Origin: Alphaproteobacteria bacterium | Lineage (GTDB): Bacteria; Pseudomonadota; Alphaproteobacteria; Micropepsales; Micropepsaceae | DNA length: 64,000 nt | Assembly: GCA_019245415.1 (NCBI GenBank) | Contig: JAFARO010000001.1 | Coordinates: forward strand, 87,784-151,783 | Direction of reading: 5' to 3' | Shown here: in pieces, positions 56,340 through 64,000 of the stretch | How positions within the stretch are numbered: the stretch's first letter is position 1 | How the letters are laid out: each line of letters opens with the position of its first letter | Translations under genes and position numbers: made by a program | Notes under the pieces: generated by a model | The model's database searches: none | Seen by the model: the letters and a program-made list of their open reading frames with translations, nothing else | What the model was told of the DNA's origin: nothing

Positions 56340-58183
56340 GGCGTTCCCGGCCGGTAGAGCAGGAGCGCATGCAGCCCCAGAGCGCGCGCCGAATCCTTGA
56401 TCCCCATGTCCGCGAGCGCGCGCAGAAACCCCACGGTGACGTCCGGGGCAAGGTCACCAGGCCCGGCACGTCCGACGGCTTCGAGGATGCGCAAGATCGC
56501 TTCGCCCCTGCGGCCGGGCGTGGAGGAGGCGGCAACGATGACCTCCAGCTGCTGCGGGTCGAGACGCCGACCCGGCCAATGCGTCGCTTCCGCGCTCTTG
56601 GCGGCCGCCTTGGCCTCGGGCGGCATCGGCGCGCCCAGGACGTCCGCCACGCCCAGCAGCAAGGCTTCGAAGGCGCGCACTTTGTCGGGTGCCTTGGGAT
56701 CGGCCGAGAACTCCGTGGCAACGGCCGCAAGTGCTGAATCGCCTTTGCCCGATACCAGCGCCGCAACCGCGCGCGCGGCGTCGGAAGCGCCGAGGAATTT
56801 CGCCGCGGCATCGGGCTTGCCGGCCATGAGCAGCGCCCAGCCGATCAGCGGGGCATCGCCCTGCGTCACGGCCGCGGCATCGATGGTCTCGGCAACATCG
56901 GCCTGGAGCCGGGCGGCGGCTTCGAACATTCCTGCCTTGTCGGCTTCCAGGAGCGCCTGATGTATTAGCGCTGCCTTCATCGGCGCGCGTGGTTCGAGCT
57001 GGGCGGCGCGGCGCAGCAGCGCCTGGCCGGCGATAAAGGAAAGCTTGGGCGCCAGAGACGCCGCCTTGGCGACGCGGTCCGGCGGAAAAGCCTGTGCGTC
57101 CAGCGCGGCCTTCAGGTCGGCAATGCTCGCGGCACCGGCCTTCACTGCGCGTTCCGCCGCCGCCAGCCGCGCCGACGGCGTGGCGTGCCCCTCTCGCAGC
57201 AGCACGACATCGGCGGCGGGGCCGAGATTTCTGGCGACATCGCTGGGGATCGGTAAGCCCGCGCGCCTGAGCAGGAAGAAATGCAGCGCAGTCGGCTTGG
57301 CAATCGCGCCGGGAGACCTTTTTGCCTTCGTCATCACGTCGTCCAGGAGCAGGTTGAAGGCCGGGTCTCCGAGCGATTCCGCGTCGAGGACATTGCGGGT
57401 GATCTCGGCCGTGGCGCTGTCGCCTGAGACCCCGGCGCAGAAGGCGCGAAGCTGCAGCCAGAACTGCGAGCTCTCGGTTTGGCGTGCGGCCGTTGCCGGT
57501 CCGCAGGCGTCGCTGGTGCGGCCCGCCATCAGGATGGCGTCGGCCCGCAGGCGCGCATACTCGGCATTGTCGTGAACGTCGGCTTGCATCGCCAGCGAAG
57601 CCGCCTCGTCCGCCAGCCCGGCGTCCAGAAGTCTCCTGACCCGGATCGCGATGATCGGCCGCGCAATGGTGCCCGGGGGGGCGTCCGCCTTGGTCAGGAT
57701 GAGCCGCTTCGAAAGGGAACGCACCGCACTGTCGGTGGCATCGACTGGGGTGCTGGGTAGCAGGAATTCGATATCGGCGCGTGCCGAACCCGACCAGATG
57801 TTCTGGTCGAATCCGCCATTGCTCGCATCCAGAAGCCCGGCCGCGGGTCCTTCCATGGTGCCGAGCGCCTCCTCTTCGACCTTGCCGGGCAATTGCAAGG
57901 AGGGCGTCGCAGGTTGGTCCGTCGCCGGCGCCGGCGATCGGGTCGCGGGTTCGGGCACGTCGGATTTGAGGCCGCTGGTGTCTACGTCTGGCGGCTGTTC
58001 GCGGCTCGAGGGCGCCGGGCGGTCCTCGGTGTCGTTCGGACTTGATGCCGGCCCGGGTGTCGCAGCCGTCGCCGCTCCTCCCAACGTGCGGGGTGGAGCG
58101 GTTGCCTGGGCGCTCGCTCCGGCCACGCCGACAGCCAGAAGCGACGCCCCAGCAATGATTCGCCTAATGCTCGAAGCGATCAT
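56336..58183 (-). CDS. Large exported protein of unknown function, helical-repeat type
   Basis: The 615-residue protein has a signal peptide (about 1-26, ending in GASAQA), a Pro/Thr/Ser-rich low-complexity stretch (30-110), and then a long series of helical repeats rich in Ala/Leu (residues 150-610) resembling TPR/SEL1-like scaffolds. Alphaproteobacterial homologues are, as I recall, labelled antifreeze-glycopeptide-like by database error because of the low-complexity part. The ATG at 58183 has AGGTGG 12 bases upstream. Its end overlaps xerD and its start overlaps a small membrane gene. It is probably periplasmic. Confidence 0.72.
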   Translation of the reverse strand: MIASSIRRIIAGASLLAVGVAGASAQATAPPRTLGGAATAATPGPASSPNDTEDRPAPSSREQPPDVDTSGLKSDVPEPATRSPAPATDQPATPSLQLPGKVEEEALGTMEGPAAGLLDASNGGFDQNIWSGSARADIEFLLPSTPVDATDSAVRSLSKRLILTKADAPPGTIARPIIAIRVRRLLDAGLADEAASLAMQADVHDNAEYARLRADAILMAGRTSDACGPATAARQTESSQFWLQLRAFCAGVSGDSATAEITRNVLDAESLGDPAFNLLLDDVMTKAKRSPGAIAKPTALHFFLLRRAGLPIPSDVARNLGPAADVVLLREGHATPSARLAAAERAVKAGAASIADLKAALDAQAFPPDRVAKAASLAPKLSFIAGQALLRRAAQLEPRAPMKAALIHQALLEADKAGMFEAAARLQADVAETIDAAAVTQGDAPLIGWALLMAGKPDAAAKFLGASDAARAVAALVSGKGDSALAAVATEFSADPKAPDKVRAFEALLLGVADVLGAPMPPEAKAAAKSAEATHWPGRRLDPQQLEVIVAASSTPGRRGEAILRILEAVGRAGPGDLAPDVTVGFLRALADMGIKDSARALGLHALLLYRPGTP

Positions 58184-58322
58184 TCGGGACCACCTGCTCG
58201 ACATGCCGGGTGGGCGGATGAACCCTGCCGCCATAGAAGCCAAGGCCGACCGCCGCGGCGAGGATCGCGCTGATGGCCACGATACCCAGCCACGCGCCCC
58301 AACCCATTGAATCCTGACCCAT
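58164..58322 (-). CDS. Small single-pass membrane protein, unknown function
   Basis: The 52-residue protein (MGQDSMG start, AGGC 9 bases upstream) has one membrane helix (AWLGIVAISAILAAAVGLGF) and a polar C-terminal tail ending in VEQVVPNDRFEH. It overlaps the start of the large exported protein gene by 20 bases in another frame, a spacing typical of coupled genes. It is divergent from aroK. No family recognised. The frame continues far upstream, antisense to aroK, and that part is judged non-coding. Confidence 0.55.
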   Translation of the reverse strand: MGQDSMGWGAWLGIVAISAILAAAVGLGFYGGRVHPPTRHVEQVVPNDRFEH

Positions 58323-58425
58323 CGATTGCCTGCCGCGCATCTTGGAAGTCTCGCGGGTGTTTGTGGCGGAAATGGGCAGAAACTCAAGGCCCGACTGGCG
58401 ACAGCGTGGCATTATGTGTAAGCCG

Positions 58426-58959
58426 ATGACGATGAGCGGATTGAGGCGCACGGTGGCGCTGGTGGGCATGATGGGCGCGGGCAAGAGCTCGGTGGGCCGC
58501 AGGCTCGCGAGCCGTCTCGAGGTCCAATTCAGGGACGCCGACAGCGAGATCGAGGCGGCCGCCGGCTGCGCCATCTCCGAGATTTTCGACCGCTTCGGCG
58601 AACAGGCGTTTCGCGACGGCGAACGGCGCGTGATCGAACGGCTCCTGCAGGGCCCGCCGCTGGTGCTGGCGACCGGCGGCGGCGCCTTCGTCGATCCCGC
58701 GACGCGGGCGCGGCTGAAGGAGAACGCCGTTACCGTGTGGATCAAGGCCCCCGTTGGGGTGCTACTGGCCCGGGTGAAGCGGCGCGACAACCGACCGCTG
58801 TTGCGCGACGGCGATCCGCGCGAGACCCTCGAACGGCTGTTGCGCGAACGGACGCCAATCTATACGGAAGCGGAAATCGCGGTGGAGAGCGACGAAGGTC
58901 CGCATTCGCATGCCGTCGACCGGATCGTCGCTGCGCTCAAGCAGCGGCAGCTGATATGA
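58426..58959 (+). CDS. aroK: Shikimate kinase
   Basis: The 177-residue kinase has the P-loop GMMGAGKSS, the DADSEIEAAAG motif (metal and shikimate Asp), FGEQAFRDGERRVI, the LATGGGAF motif with the shikimate-binding glycines, and the lid RDNRPLLRDG. It phosphorylates shikimate in chorismate synthesis. The ATG at 58426 follows TAAG; ATG 58432 is possible. It overlaps aroB by four bases (ATGA). Confidence 0.94.
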   Translation: MTMSGLRRTVALVGMMGAGKSSVGRRLASRLEVQFRDADSEIEAAAGCAISEIFDRFGEQAFRDGERRVIERLLQGPPLVLATGGGAFVDPATRARLKENAVTVWIKAPVGVLLARVKRRDNRPLLRDGDPRETLERLLRERTPIYTEAEIAVESDEGPHSHAVDRIVAALKQRQLI

Positions 58960-60029
58960 AATCGATCGTGCCCGTCGCGCTCGGCGCGCACAGCTACGAC
59001 ATTCATGTCGGCGCCGGCGTGTTGGCGGAAGCCCCCACGCTGCTGGCGACGCTAAGCCGGGGACCGCTCCGCGTTGTGACCGATGCGCATGTCGCCAAGC
59101 TCCACAGCGATGCGATCGCCGCGCTCGATGCCGCACCGATCGTGCTGGAGCCAGGAGAAGGCGCGAAAAGCTTCGCCGGCCTGGAAAACCTGATCCGTGC
59201 CCTGCTGCGCCGGGACATCGGCCGTGACGGTTTGATCGTGGCCTTCGGCGGCGGCGTGATCGGCGATCTGACGGGCCTTGCCGCCGGCATGCTCAAGCGC
59301 GGCGTCGCGTTCGTCCAGGTTCCCACCACCTTGCTGGCACAGGTGGATTCCTCCATCGGCGGAAAAACCGCGATCAATGTTCCCGAAGGCAAGAATCTCG
59401 TCGGCCTGTTCCATCAGCCTCAGCTGGTGATAGCCGACACGACGCTGCTCACGACCTTGCCGCAGCGCGAATTGCTCGCGGGCTATGCCGAAGTGGTGAA
59501 GTACGGTGCGCTCGGCGACCTCGAGTTCTTCGCCTGGCTGGAAGCACATGGCGCCGAGGCCCTGGCCGGCGACGACGCGGCGCTGAGCCACGCCGTCGCG
59601 CAGTCCTGCCGCATGAAAGCGGCCATCGTCTCGCGCGATCCGCTCGAGACCGGCGAGCGCGCGCTGCTCAATCTTGGCCATACCTTCGGCCATGCGCTGG
59701 AAGCTGCAGTGGGATTCAGCGGCCGCCTGCTGCATGGCGAGGGCGTCGCTATCGGCATGGCGCTCGCCTTCGCGCTGTCGGTGCGGCTGGGCCTGTGCCC
59801 GCGCGCCGACGAAGAGCGACTGGTCGCACACCTCAAGGCCGTGGGCCTTCCTTCGGCCATCGGCGATATTGCGGGCTGGCGTCCCGACGCCATGACGCTG
59901 CTTGCACACATGCGCCACGACAAGAAAGCCCGCGCCGGCCGAATCGCATTCGTGCTGGTGCGCGGCCTCGGTCAGGCGTTCGTGGCGAACGATGTCGAGG
60001 AAGACAAGGTGCTCGAGGTGCTGGCGTAG
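58956..60029 (+). CDS. aroB: 3-dehydroquinate synthase
   Basis: The 357-residue enzyme shows the AroB landmarks: NAD-binding FGGGVIGDLTGLAAGMLKRG, VPTTLLAQVDSSIGGKTAIN, EVVKYGALGD with a zinc-ligand Glu, and NLGHTFGHALE plus LLHGEGVAIGM with zinc-ligand His residues. It closes the ring from DAHP in the shikimate pathway. Start fixed by the ATGA overlap with aroK. A minus-strand gene converges 7 bases after its stop. Confidence 0.96.
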   Translation: MKSIVPVALGAHSYDIHVGAGVLAEAPTLLATLSRGPLRVVTDAHVAKLHSDAIAALDAAPIVLEPGEGAKSFAGLENLIRALLRRDIGRDGLIVAFGGGVIGDLTGLAAGMLKRGVAFVQVPTTLLAQVDSSIGGKTAINVPEGKNLVGLFHQPQLVIADTTLLTTLPQRELLAGYAEVVKYGALGDLEFFAWLEAHGAEALAGDDAALSHAVAQSCRMKAAIVSRDPLETGERALLNLGHTFGHALEAAVGFSGRLLHGEGVAIGMALAFALSVRLGLCPRADEERLVAHLKAVGLPSAIGDIAGWRPDAMTLLAHMRHDKKARAGRIAFVLVRGLGQAFVANDVEEDKVLEVLA

Positions 60030-60036
60030 GACCCGA

Positions 60037-60477
60037 TCACGGCGTGCATTGCGGATTACGGAAGCGGTACTTGCCGGATTGCCGCGCGAAGGCGATGCGC
60101 ATGGCGCCGGAGAATTTGAGCCAGCGCTTGCACGCCTCGCCGCTCAGTGGGTGGCGCGGCGTCGACTGGTCCTTGGCCACGAAGAGGACGACATATTTGC
60201 CCGTCCCGGCCATGCGCGTGAGGGTGATGCGCGCGACCCTGTGCGACGGCAACTCCCAAATTTCGTAGGTCGCATCGGGTGCCGCGCGCATCGCCTGCAG
60301 GGTGGGATCGGATTCGGAGAGCGGAAGGAAGCCAGCATGCACTGCCGCCTCGCCCACCGCCGCGGCATCGAGCTCATCCGCGGGCACCACGAAATCGGCG
60401 GCGTTGAAGGCGTGATCCGGCTCCGCGGCGCCCAGCAGCGACGCCGAAAGCGACAGGACCAGAAGAGCTTTTCGCAT
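60037..60477 (-). CDS. Exported protein of unknown function
   Basis: The 146-residue protein has a signal-like N-terminus (MRKALLVLSLSASLLGAAEP). The mature part has mixed alpha-beta character, with TYEIWELPSHRVARITLTRM and KYVVLFVAKDQSTP, and two Cys (GEACKRW and NPQCTP, the last four residues from the end) that could pair in the periplasm. AAAGGA lies 13 bases upstream of the ATG at 60477. It is divergent from the CorC-like gene, 93 bases away. No family recognised. Confidence 0.6.
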   Translation of the reverse strand: MRKALLVLSLSASLLGAAEPDHAFNAADFVVPADELDAAAVGEAAVHAGFLPLSESDPTLQAMRAAPDATYEIWELPSHRVARITLTRMAGTGKYVVLFVAKDQSTPRHPLSGEACKRWLKFSGAMRIAFARQSGKYRFRNPQCTP

Positions 60478-60570
60478 CAGCGGCGATCCTTTGACGTGCG
60501 GCCAGCCTACACAATTCCCACGCCCGCGGCCATCCATCCGTTATACTTCAGTCATGCATTGAGGGTTCCC

Positions 60571-61869
60571 ATGGCTGTCTCTTCGATCGTCTTCTGGATA
60601 GGTTCCATCGTGATTCTGCTTGCGGTGTCGGCGTTTTTCGCCGGCTCGGAGACGGCGCTGACCGCCGTTTCGCGCGGCAAGATGCTGCAGATGGAGCGCG
60701 ACGGCTCGCGCCGCGCCGCGGACGTCAATGCGCTGGTCGGCGACCGTGAGCGTCTGATCGGCGCCTTGCTGCTCGGCAATACCTTCGTCAACATCCTGGC
60801 CTCTTCGCTGGCGACCGTGCTGCTCACCGCGACCTTAGGGCAGCGCGCGGTAGCAGCCGCGACAGCGATCATGACGGTCGTCATCCTGGTCTTCGGCGAG
60901 GTACTTCCAAAGACACTTGCGATCGCGCGCACGGACCGCTTCGCGCTGGCGGTCGCCTGGCCGGTGCGCATGGCGGTCGCTATCCTCGGACCTATCGTCA
61001 GCGCGGTTCAAATCGTGGTGTGGAAGGTTCTGGGCCTCATCGGCGTCGACCAGGAGGAATTCGGGCCCGTGCAGCCTGCGCATGACGAGATCCGCGGCAC
61101 CGTCGAACTGCACCACCGCGAGGGCGGCGTGGAGCGCGAGCACCGCGACATGATCGGCGGCATCCTCGATCTGCGCGAGCTGACGGTGGGCGACGTGATG
61201 ATCCATCGAAAGAGCATCGTCACCGCCGATGCCGATCTACCGCCGCGCGCCTTGCTGCAGGAAGTGATGCTCTCCGGCCACTCGCGCGTCCCATTGTGGC
61301 GCGGCCAGCCGGAGAACATCGTCGGCGTTTTGCACATCAAGGCCATCGTGCAGGCGGCGATGCGCAATGGCTGGTCCTATGAGGGTCTGGATATCGCCGG
61401 CCTTGCCGCGCCCGCCTGGTTCGTGCCCGACACCACCACGGCGGAGGAGCAGCTCGAAGCCTTCCGAGAGAAGCGCGCTCGTTTCGCGCTGGTGGTAGAC
61501 GAGTACGGGGCGCTGCAGGGTCTCGTCACGGTCGAAGATATCTTCGATGAGATCTTCGGCGACATGCCGGACGAGATGGAGGCCGCGAGCCGTCCCGATG
61601 TGCGCCGCCAGGCCGACGGCTCCTATCTCATCGACGGCAAGGTCCCGGTGCGTGAGCTCAACCGCGAGCTCGACTGGAACCTGCCGGACGAAGAGGCGAC
61701 GACGATCGCCGGCCTCGTCATCCACGAGGCGCGCACCATCCCCGACGTCGGCCAGCGCTTCGCGTTTTTCGGATTCAAGTTCGAGATCCTGCGCCGGCAG
61801 AGGAACCAGATCACAGCGCTGCGCGTCACCCCGCCGAGCGCGACCGCCGATACGGTGCCGGCGGGATAG
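60571..61869 (+). CDS. HlyC/CorC (CNNM) family transporter-like protein
   Basis: The 432-residue protein has an N-terminal CNNM/DUF21 membrane domain (about 1-180, four helices, starting FFAGSETALTAVSRGKM), a CBS-pair domain (about 190-330, TVGDVMIHRKSI and VEDIFDEIFGD) and a C-terminal CorC_HlyC domain (about 345-425, DGSYLIDGKVPVRELNREL). The architecture fits the CNNM/CorC proteins linked to magnesium export or ion regulation. GAGGG lies 6 bases before the ATG. The frame upstream is unrelated sequence. Confidence 0.9.
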   Translation: MAVSSIVFWIGSIVILLAVSAFFAGSETALTAVSRGKMLQMERDGSRRAADVNALVGDRERLIGALLLGNTFVNILASSLATVLLTATLGQRAVAAATAIMTVVILVFGEVLPKTLAIARTDRFALAVAWPVRMAVAILGPIVSAVQIVVWKVLGLIGVDQEEFGPVQPAHDEIRGTVELHHREGGVEREHRDMIGGILDLRELTVGDVMIHRKSIVTADADLPPRALLQEVMLSGHSRVPLWRGQPENIVGVLHIKAIVQAAMRNGWSYEGLDIAGLAAPAWFVPDTTTAEEQLEAFREKRARFALVVDEYGALQGLVTVEDIFDEIFGDMPDEMEAASRPDVRRQADGSYLIDGKVPVRELNRELDWNLPDEEATTIAGLVIHEARTIPDVGQRFAFFGFKFEILRRQRNQITALRVTPPSATADTVPAG

Positions 61870-61918
61870 CGTTGCGGCAGCAAGAATGACGAAGTCGTGT
61901 TTGGCTAGGTCGAGGGCC

Positions 61919-62200
61919 TCAATGCTCGTTCCAGACCTCCGCAGGCGTCAACGTTGTGAGCGAGAGCGCGTGCACGCGCGACTTCAATTCCTCGCTCAGC
62001 GCGGCATAGACTCGGCGCTGGCGTTCGAGGCGCGACAGGCCTTCGAACGCGCCGGCAACGATGCGCACGCTGAAATGCGTCTCGCCGCCCGGGCGGCTTC
62101 CCGCATGCCCCGCATGAAGCGCACTATCGTCGACGACCTCCAGCGTGGCAGGCGCAAAGGCTTGGGTTAACTTTTCGCGGATCGTATCGGCCATCGTCAT
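61919..62200 (-). CDS. bolA: BolA family protein
   Basis: The 93-residue protein has the BolA fold pattern: IREKLTQAFAPATLEVVDDS, HAGHAGSRPGGETHFSVRIV and LSRLERQRRVYAAL, then EELKSRVHALSLTTLTPAEV. The conserved His of the C-terminal region (HALSL) is present. BolA proteins work with monothiol glutaredoxins in Fe-S cluster handling or regulation. It is divergent from the DnaJ-domain gene, a conserved arrangement in Alphaproteobacteria. An in-frame ATG 6 bases inside is an alternative start. Confidence 0.93.
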   Translation of the reverse strand: MTMADTIREKLTQAFAPATLEVVDDSALHAGHAGSRPGGETHFSVRIVAGAFEGLSRLERQRRVYAALSEELKSRVHALSLTTLTPAEVWNEH

Positions 62201-62282
62201 GGCACTGGCATCATCGCCAAATCGTCTTCTGTCAAGCGCTACGTTTTCTTGTTTTTTCATTCATCCGCCCCATAATTTGAGG

Positions 62283-62873
62283 ATGGCGAAGACGCGACAT
62301 TCGTTCCGCGACACCATCCGCATCAAACCGGACACTTCCGGCGTTGCGCTTGCCGTGCGTGCCTGCGCCTCGCCCGGCTGCCAGGAGGAAGGCGCCTATC
62401 GCGTGCCGAAGAGCCGCGAGGAGCTCAGCCGGCATCTGTGGTTCTGCCTGACCCATGCGCGCGCGCACAACGAATCCTGGGACTATTTCAGGGGCATGAG
62501 CGAGCGCGAGATCGAGCGCTTCCGCGTCGACGCAGTGACCGGTCATAGGCCGACCTGGCCCCTCGGAAAACGCGCGGCACGTCTGCACGATCCGCTGGCC
62601 GATTTCGATTTCAACCGCGCGTTCGGCGGCGACAGCGCCGAGGCGGCGCCACCGCCCAGGCGGCCGGAGCGTCAAGTTACCCGCGTCCAGCTCACCGCCT
62701 TCGACACCTTGAACCTGGAGCCTTCCGCCACCTTGAACGAGATCAAGGCGCGGTATAAGGAACTCGTAAAGCGGTTCCACCCCGACGCCAATGGCGGCGA
62801 CCGGGGCGCCGAGGAGCGTCTGAAGCAGGTTATCAAAGCCTACGGCGTGTTGCGCGCCTCCGGGCTGACCTAA
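62283..62873 (+). CDS. J-domain (DnaJ-like) protein
   Basis: The 196-residue protein has an N-terminal domain with Cys residues (ACASPGCQ and WFCLTHAR, roughly 28-60) and a C-terminal J domain (about 135-196) with the HPD motif at 166-168 in KRFHPDANGG. Only the J domain of DnaJ is present, so it would recruit DnaK to a specific client. Genes of this type lie between bolA and cobS in many Alphaproteobacteria, as here. The ATG at 62283 follows GAGG. Confidence 0.9.
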   Translation: MAKTRHSFRDTIRIKPDTSGVALAVRACASPGCQEEGAYRVPKSREELSRHLWFCLTHARAHNESWDYFRGMSEREIERFRVDAVTGHRPTWPLGKRAARLHDPLADFDFNRAFGGDSAEAAPPPRRPERQVTRVQLTAFDTLNLEPSATLNEIKARYKELVKRFHPDANGGDRGAEERLKQVIKAYGVLRASGLT

Positions 62874-62944
62874 GCGGCGCACGGTGCCTTTCGGCGCCAT
62901 CCGACGCGGCCCGCCCGAAGACATTTTGAACCGGACCCGCCCCC

Positions 62945-63934
62945 ATGAATGGTGAGAAAGAAGGCCTCGATCCCGCGGCCCTGCCCGACACGACGGTCGA
63001 GGTTAAGACCCTGTTCGGCATCGACGCGAAGATGAAGGTCCCCGCCTTCAAGACGGCGAACGAATATGTTCCCGACATCGACACGGCGTACCGCTTCGAC
63101 CGCGAGACCACGCTCGCGATCCTGGCGGGCTTCGCCTTCAACCGGCGGGTGATGATCCAGGGCTACCATGGGACCGGCAAGTCGACGCACATCGAGCAGG
63201 TCGCCGCGCGCCTCAACTGGCCGTGCATCCGCATCAACCTGGACAGCCATATCAGCCGCATCGATTTGATCGGCAAGGACGCCATCGTCCTGAAGGACGG
63301 CCAGCAGGTCACCGAGTTCCGCGAGGGCCTCTTGCCCTGGGCCTTGCAGCGGCCGGTGGCGCTGGTGTTCGACGAATACGACGCCGGCCGCCCCGACGTG
63401 ATGTTCGTGATCCAGCGCGTGCTCGAGGCGTCGGGCAAACTGACGCTTCTCGACCAGAACCGCGTCATTCGCGCACATCCGGCGTTCCGGCTGTTCTCGA
63501 CCACCAACACAATCGGCTTGGGCGACACCACCGGCCTCTATCACGGCACGCAGCAGATCAACCAGGGCCAGATGGACCGCTGGAACATCGTCGCCACGCT
63601 CAACTATCTGCCCCACGGGGAAGAGGTCGCCATCGTCCTCGCCAAGGCGAAGGGCTACGACACCGCAGCCGGCCGCAAGACCATCGCCGCCATGGTGGAG
63701 GTCGCCGATCTCACCCGCGCCGGATTCATGGCGGGCGATATCTCCACCGTCATGTCGCCGCGCACGGTGATCACCTGGGCCGAGAACAAGGCGATCTTCA
63801 ACGATCTCGCCTTCGCCTTCCGCGTCACCTTCCTCAACAAGTGCGACGAGCTGGAGCGGCCGATCATCGCTGAGTACTTCCAGCGCTGCTTCGGCGAAGA
63901 CATCTCCGGATCCGCCGTGGAGGCCGTGGCGTAA
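62945..63934 (+). CDS. cobS: Cobaltochelatase subunit CobS
   Basis: The 329-residue AAA+ protein has Walker A GYHGTGKS at 73-80, Walker [15 protein letters not shown], sensor [14 protein letters not shown] and [12 protein letters not shown]. It is full length for CobS, the ATPase subunit of the aerobic cobalt chelatase that inserts Co2+ into hydrogenobyrinate a,c-diamide with CobN and CobT. It is followed by the start of a probable cobT. Confidence 0.96.
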   Translation: MNGEKEGLDPAALPDTTVEVKTLFGIDAKMKVPAFKTANEYVPDIDTAYRFDRETTLAILAGFAFNRRVMIQGYHGTGKSTHIEQVAARLNWPCIRINLDSHISRIDLIGKDAIVLKDGQQVTEFREGLLPWALQRPVALVFDEYDAGRPDVMFVIQRVLEASGKLTLLDQNRVIRAHPAFRLFSTTNTIGLGDTTGLYHGTQQINQGQMDRWNIVATLNYLPHGEEVAIVLAKAKGYDTAAGRKTIAAMVEVADLTRAGFMAGDISTVMSPRTVITWAENKAIFNDLAFAFRVTFLNKCDELERPIIAEYFQRCFGEDISGSAVEAVA

Positions 63935-63958
63935 GACCCGCGCGGCTCTGTCAGGCTG

Positions 63959-64000
63959 ATGGCCAGCAAACCATCCATTCCCCCGCACCACGATCGCGGT
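63959..64000 (+). CDS. cobT: Probable CobT N-terminus (cut by window end)
   Basis: An ATG at 63959, 24 bases after cobS, opens a frame of 14 codons before the window ends. The peptide is too short to identify (MASKPSIPPHHDRG). The call rests only on the usual cobS-cobT order in Alphaproteobacteria. Confidence 0.4.
   Translation, partial: MASKPSIPPHHDRG

Overview
The window reads as a chromosomal segment of a GC-rich alphaproteobacterium. The evidence is the alphaproteobacterial gene order bolA / DnaJ-domain / cobS (then probably cobT), small families typical of that class (DUF2093, DUF4170), the lipid A/Kdo gene run cysQ-like / DUF4170 / msbA-like / waaA / lpxK / lpxL-like, and a tRNA-His with A73 and a G1:U72 pair, a derived feature of many Alphaproteobacteria. 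The mix (sedolisin protease, PhoD-type phosphatase, two APC permeases, SemiSWEET, malyl-CoA-lyase-like enzyme) suits a free-living soil or freshwater heterotroph such as a Rhizomicrobium-like organism, but the genus is a guess.

Layout. 1-6800: end of a dicarboxylate/amino-acid symporter, a secreted S53 protease, then on the minus strand a translationally coupled pair (uracil-DNA-glycosylase-superfamily protein, then amidohydrolase), and a Tat-exported PhoD-type phosphatase. 6979-14358: nitrogen assimilation, with gltD-gltB on minus and a divergent amt. 14418-25700: SMP-30-like lactonase, tRNA-His, an AsmA-like protein, an orphan PotD-type binding protein, an Opp-type peptide ABC system (oppB, oppC, fused oppDF, and oppA beyond a minus-strand gene), and an SRAP-like protein with altered active-site residues. 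25746-30095: tRNA-Arg(CCT) followed by about 4 kb of accessory DNA: two small putative DNA-binding proteins, a two-gene membrane-protein operon, an IS1595/ISXO2-type transposase gene, a divergent DUF6471 gene and a membrane coiled-coil protein. 30096-44700: housekeeping and membrane genes (SemiSWEET, GNAT, gshA, TonB-like, rsmE, ubiA, desaturase, methyltransferase, VOC, two tandem permeases, ubiD, pmbA). 43870-49953: lipid A/Kdo assembly and export run. 49972-58322: minus-strand run including an M23 peptidase, DUF2093, xseA (with divergent purD), mcl-like, xerD, and a large exported protein of unknown function. 58426-64000: aroK-aroB, a CorC/CNNM-type membrane protein, bolA, DnaJ-domain, cobS and the first codons of a probable cobT.

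The most unusual feature is the 98-bp divergent region 28538-28635. Four TGTCA-N4-TGACG sites lie in two pairs placed symmetrically around a small palindrome, between the transposase gene and the DUF6471 gene. This looks like dedicated control of a transposase-derived module and is the best candidate here for an undescribed system. Second is the coupled glycosylase-like/amidohydrolase pair; third is the SRAP homologue that lacks two of the four usual catalytic residues.
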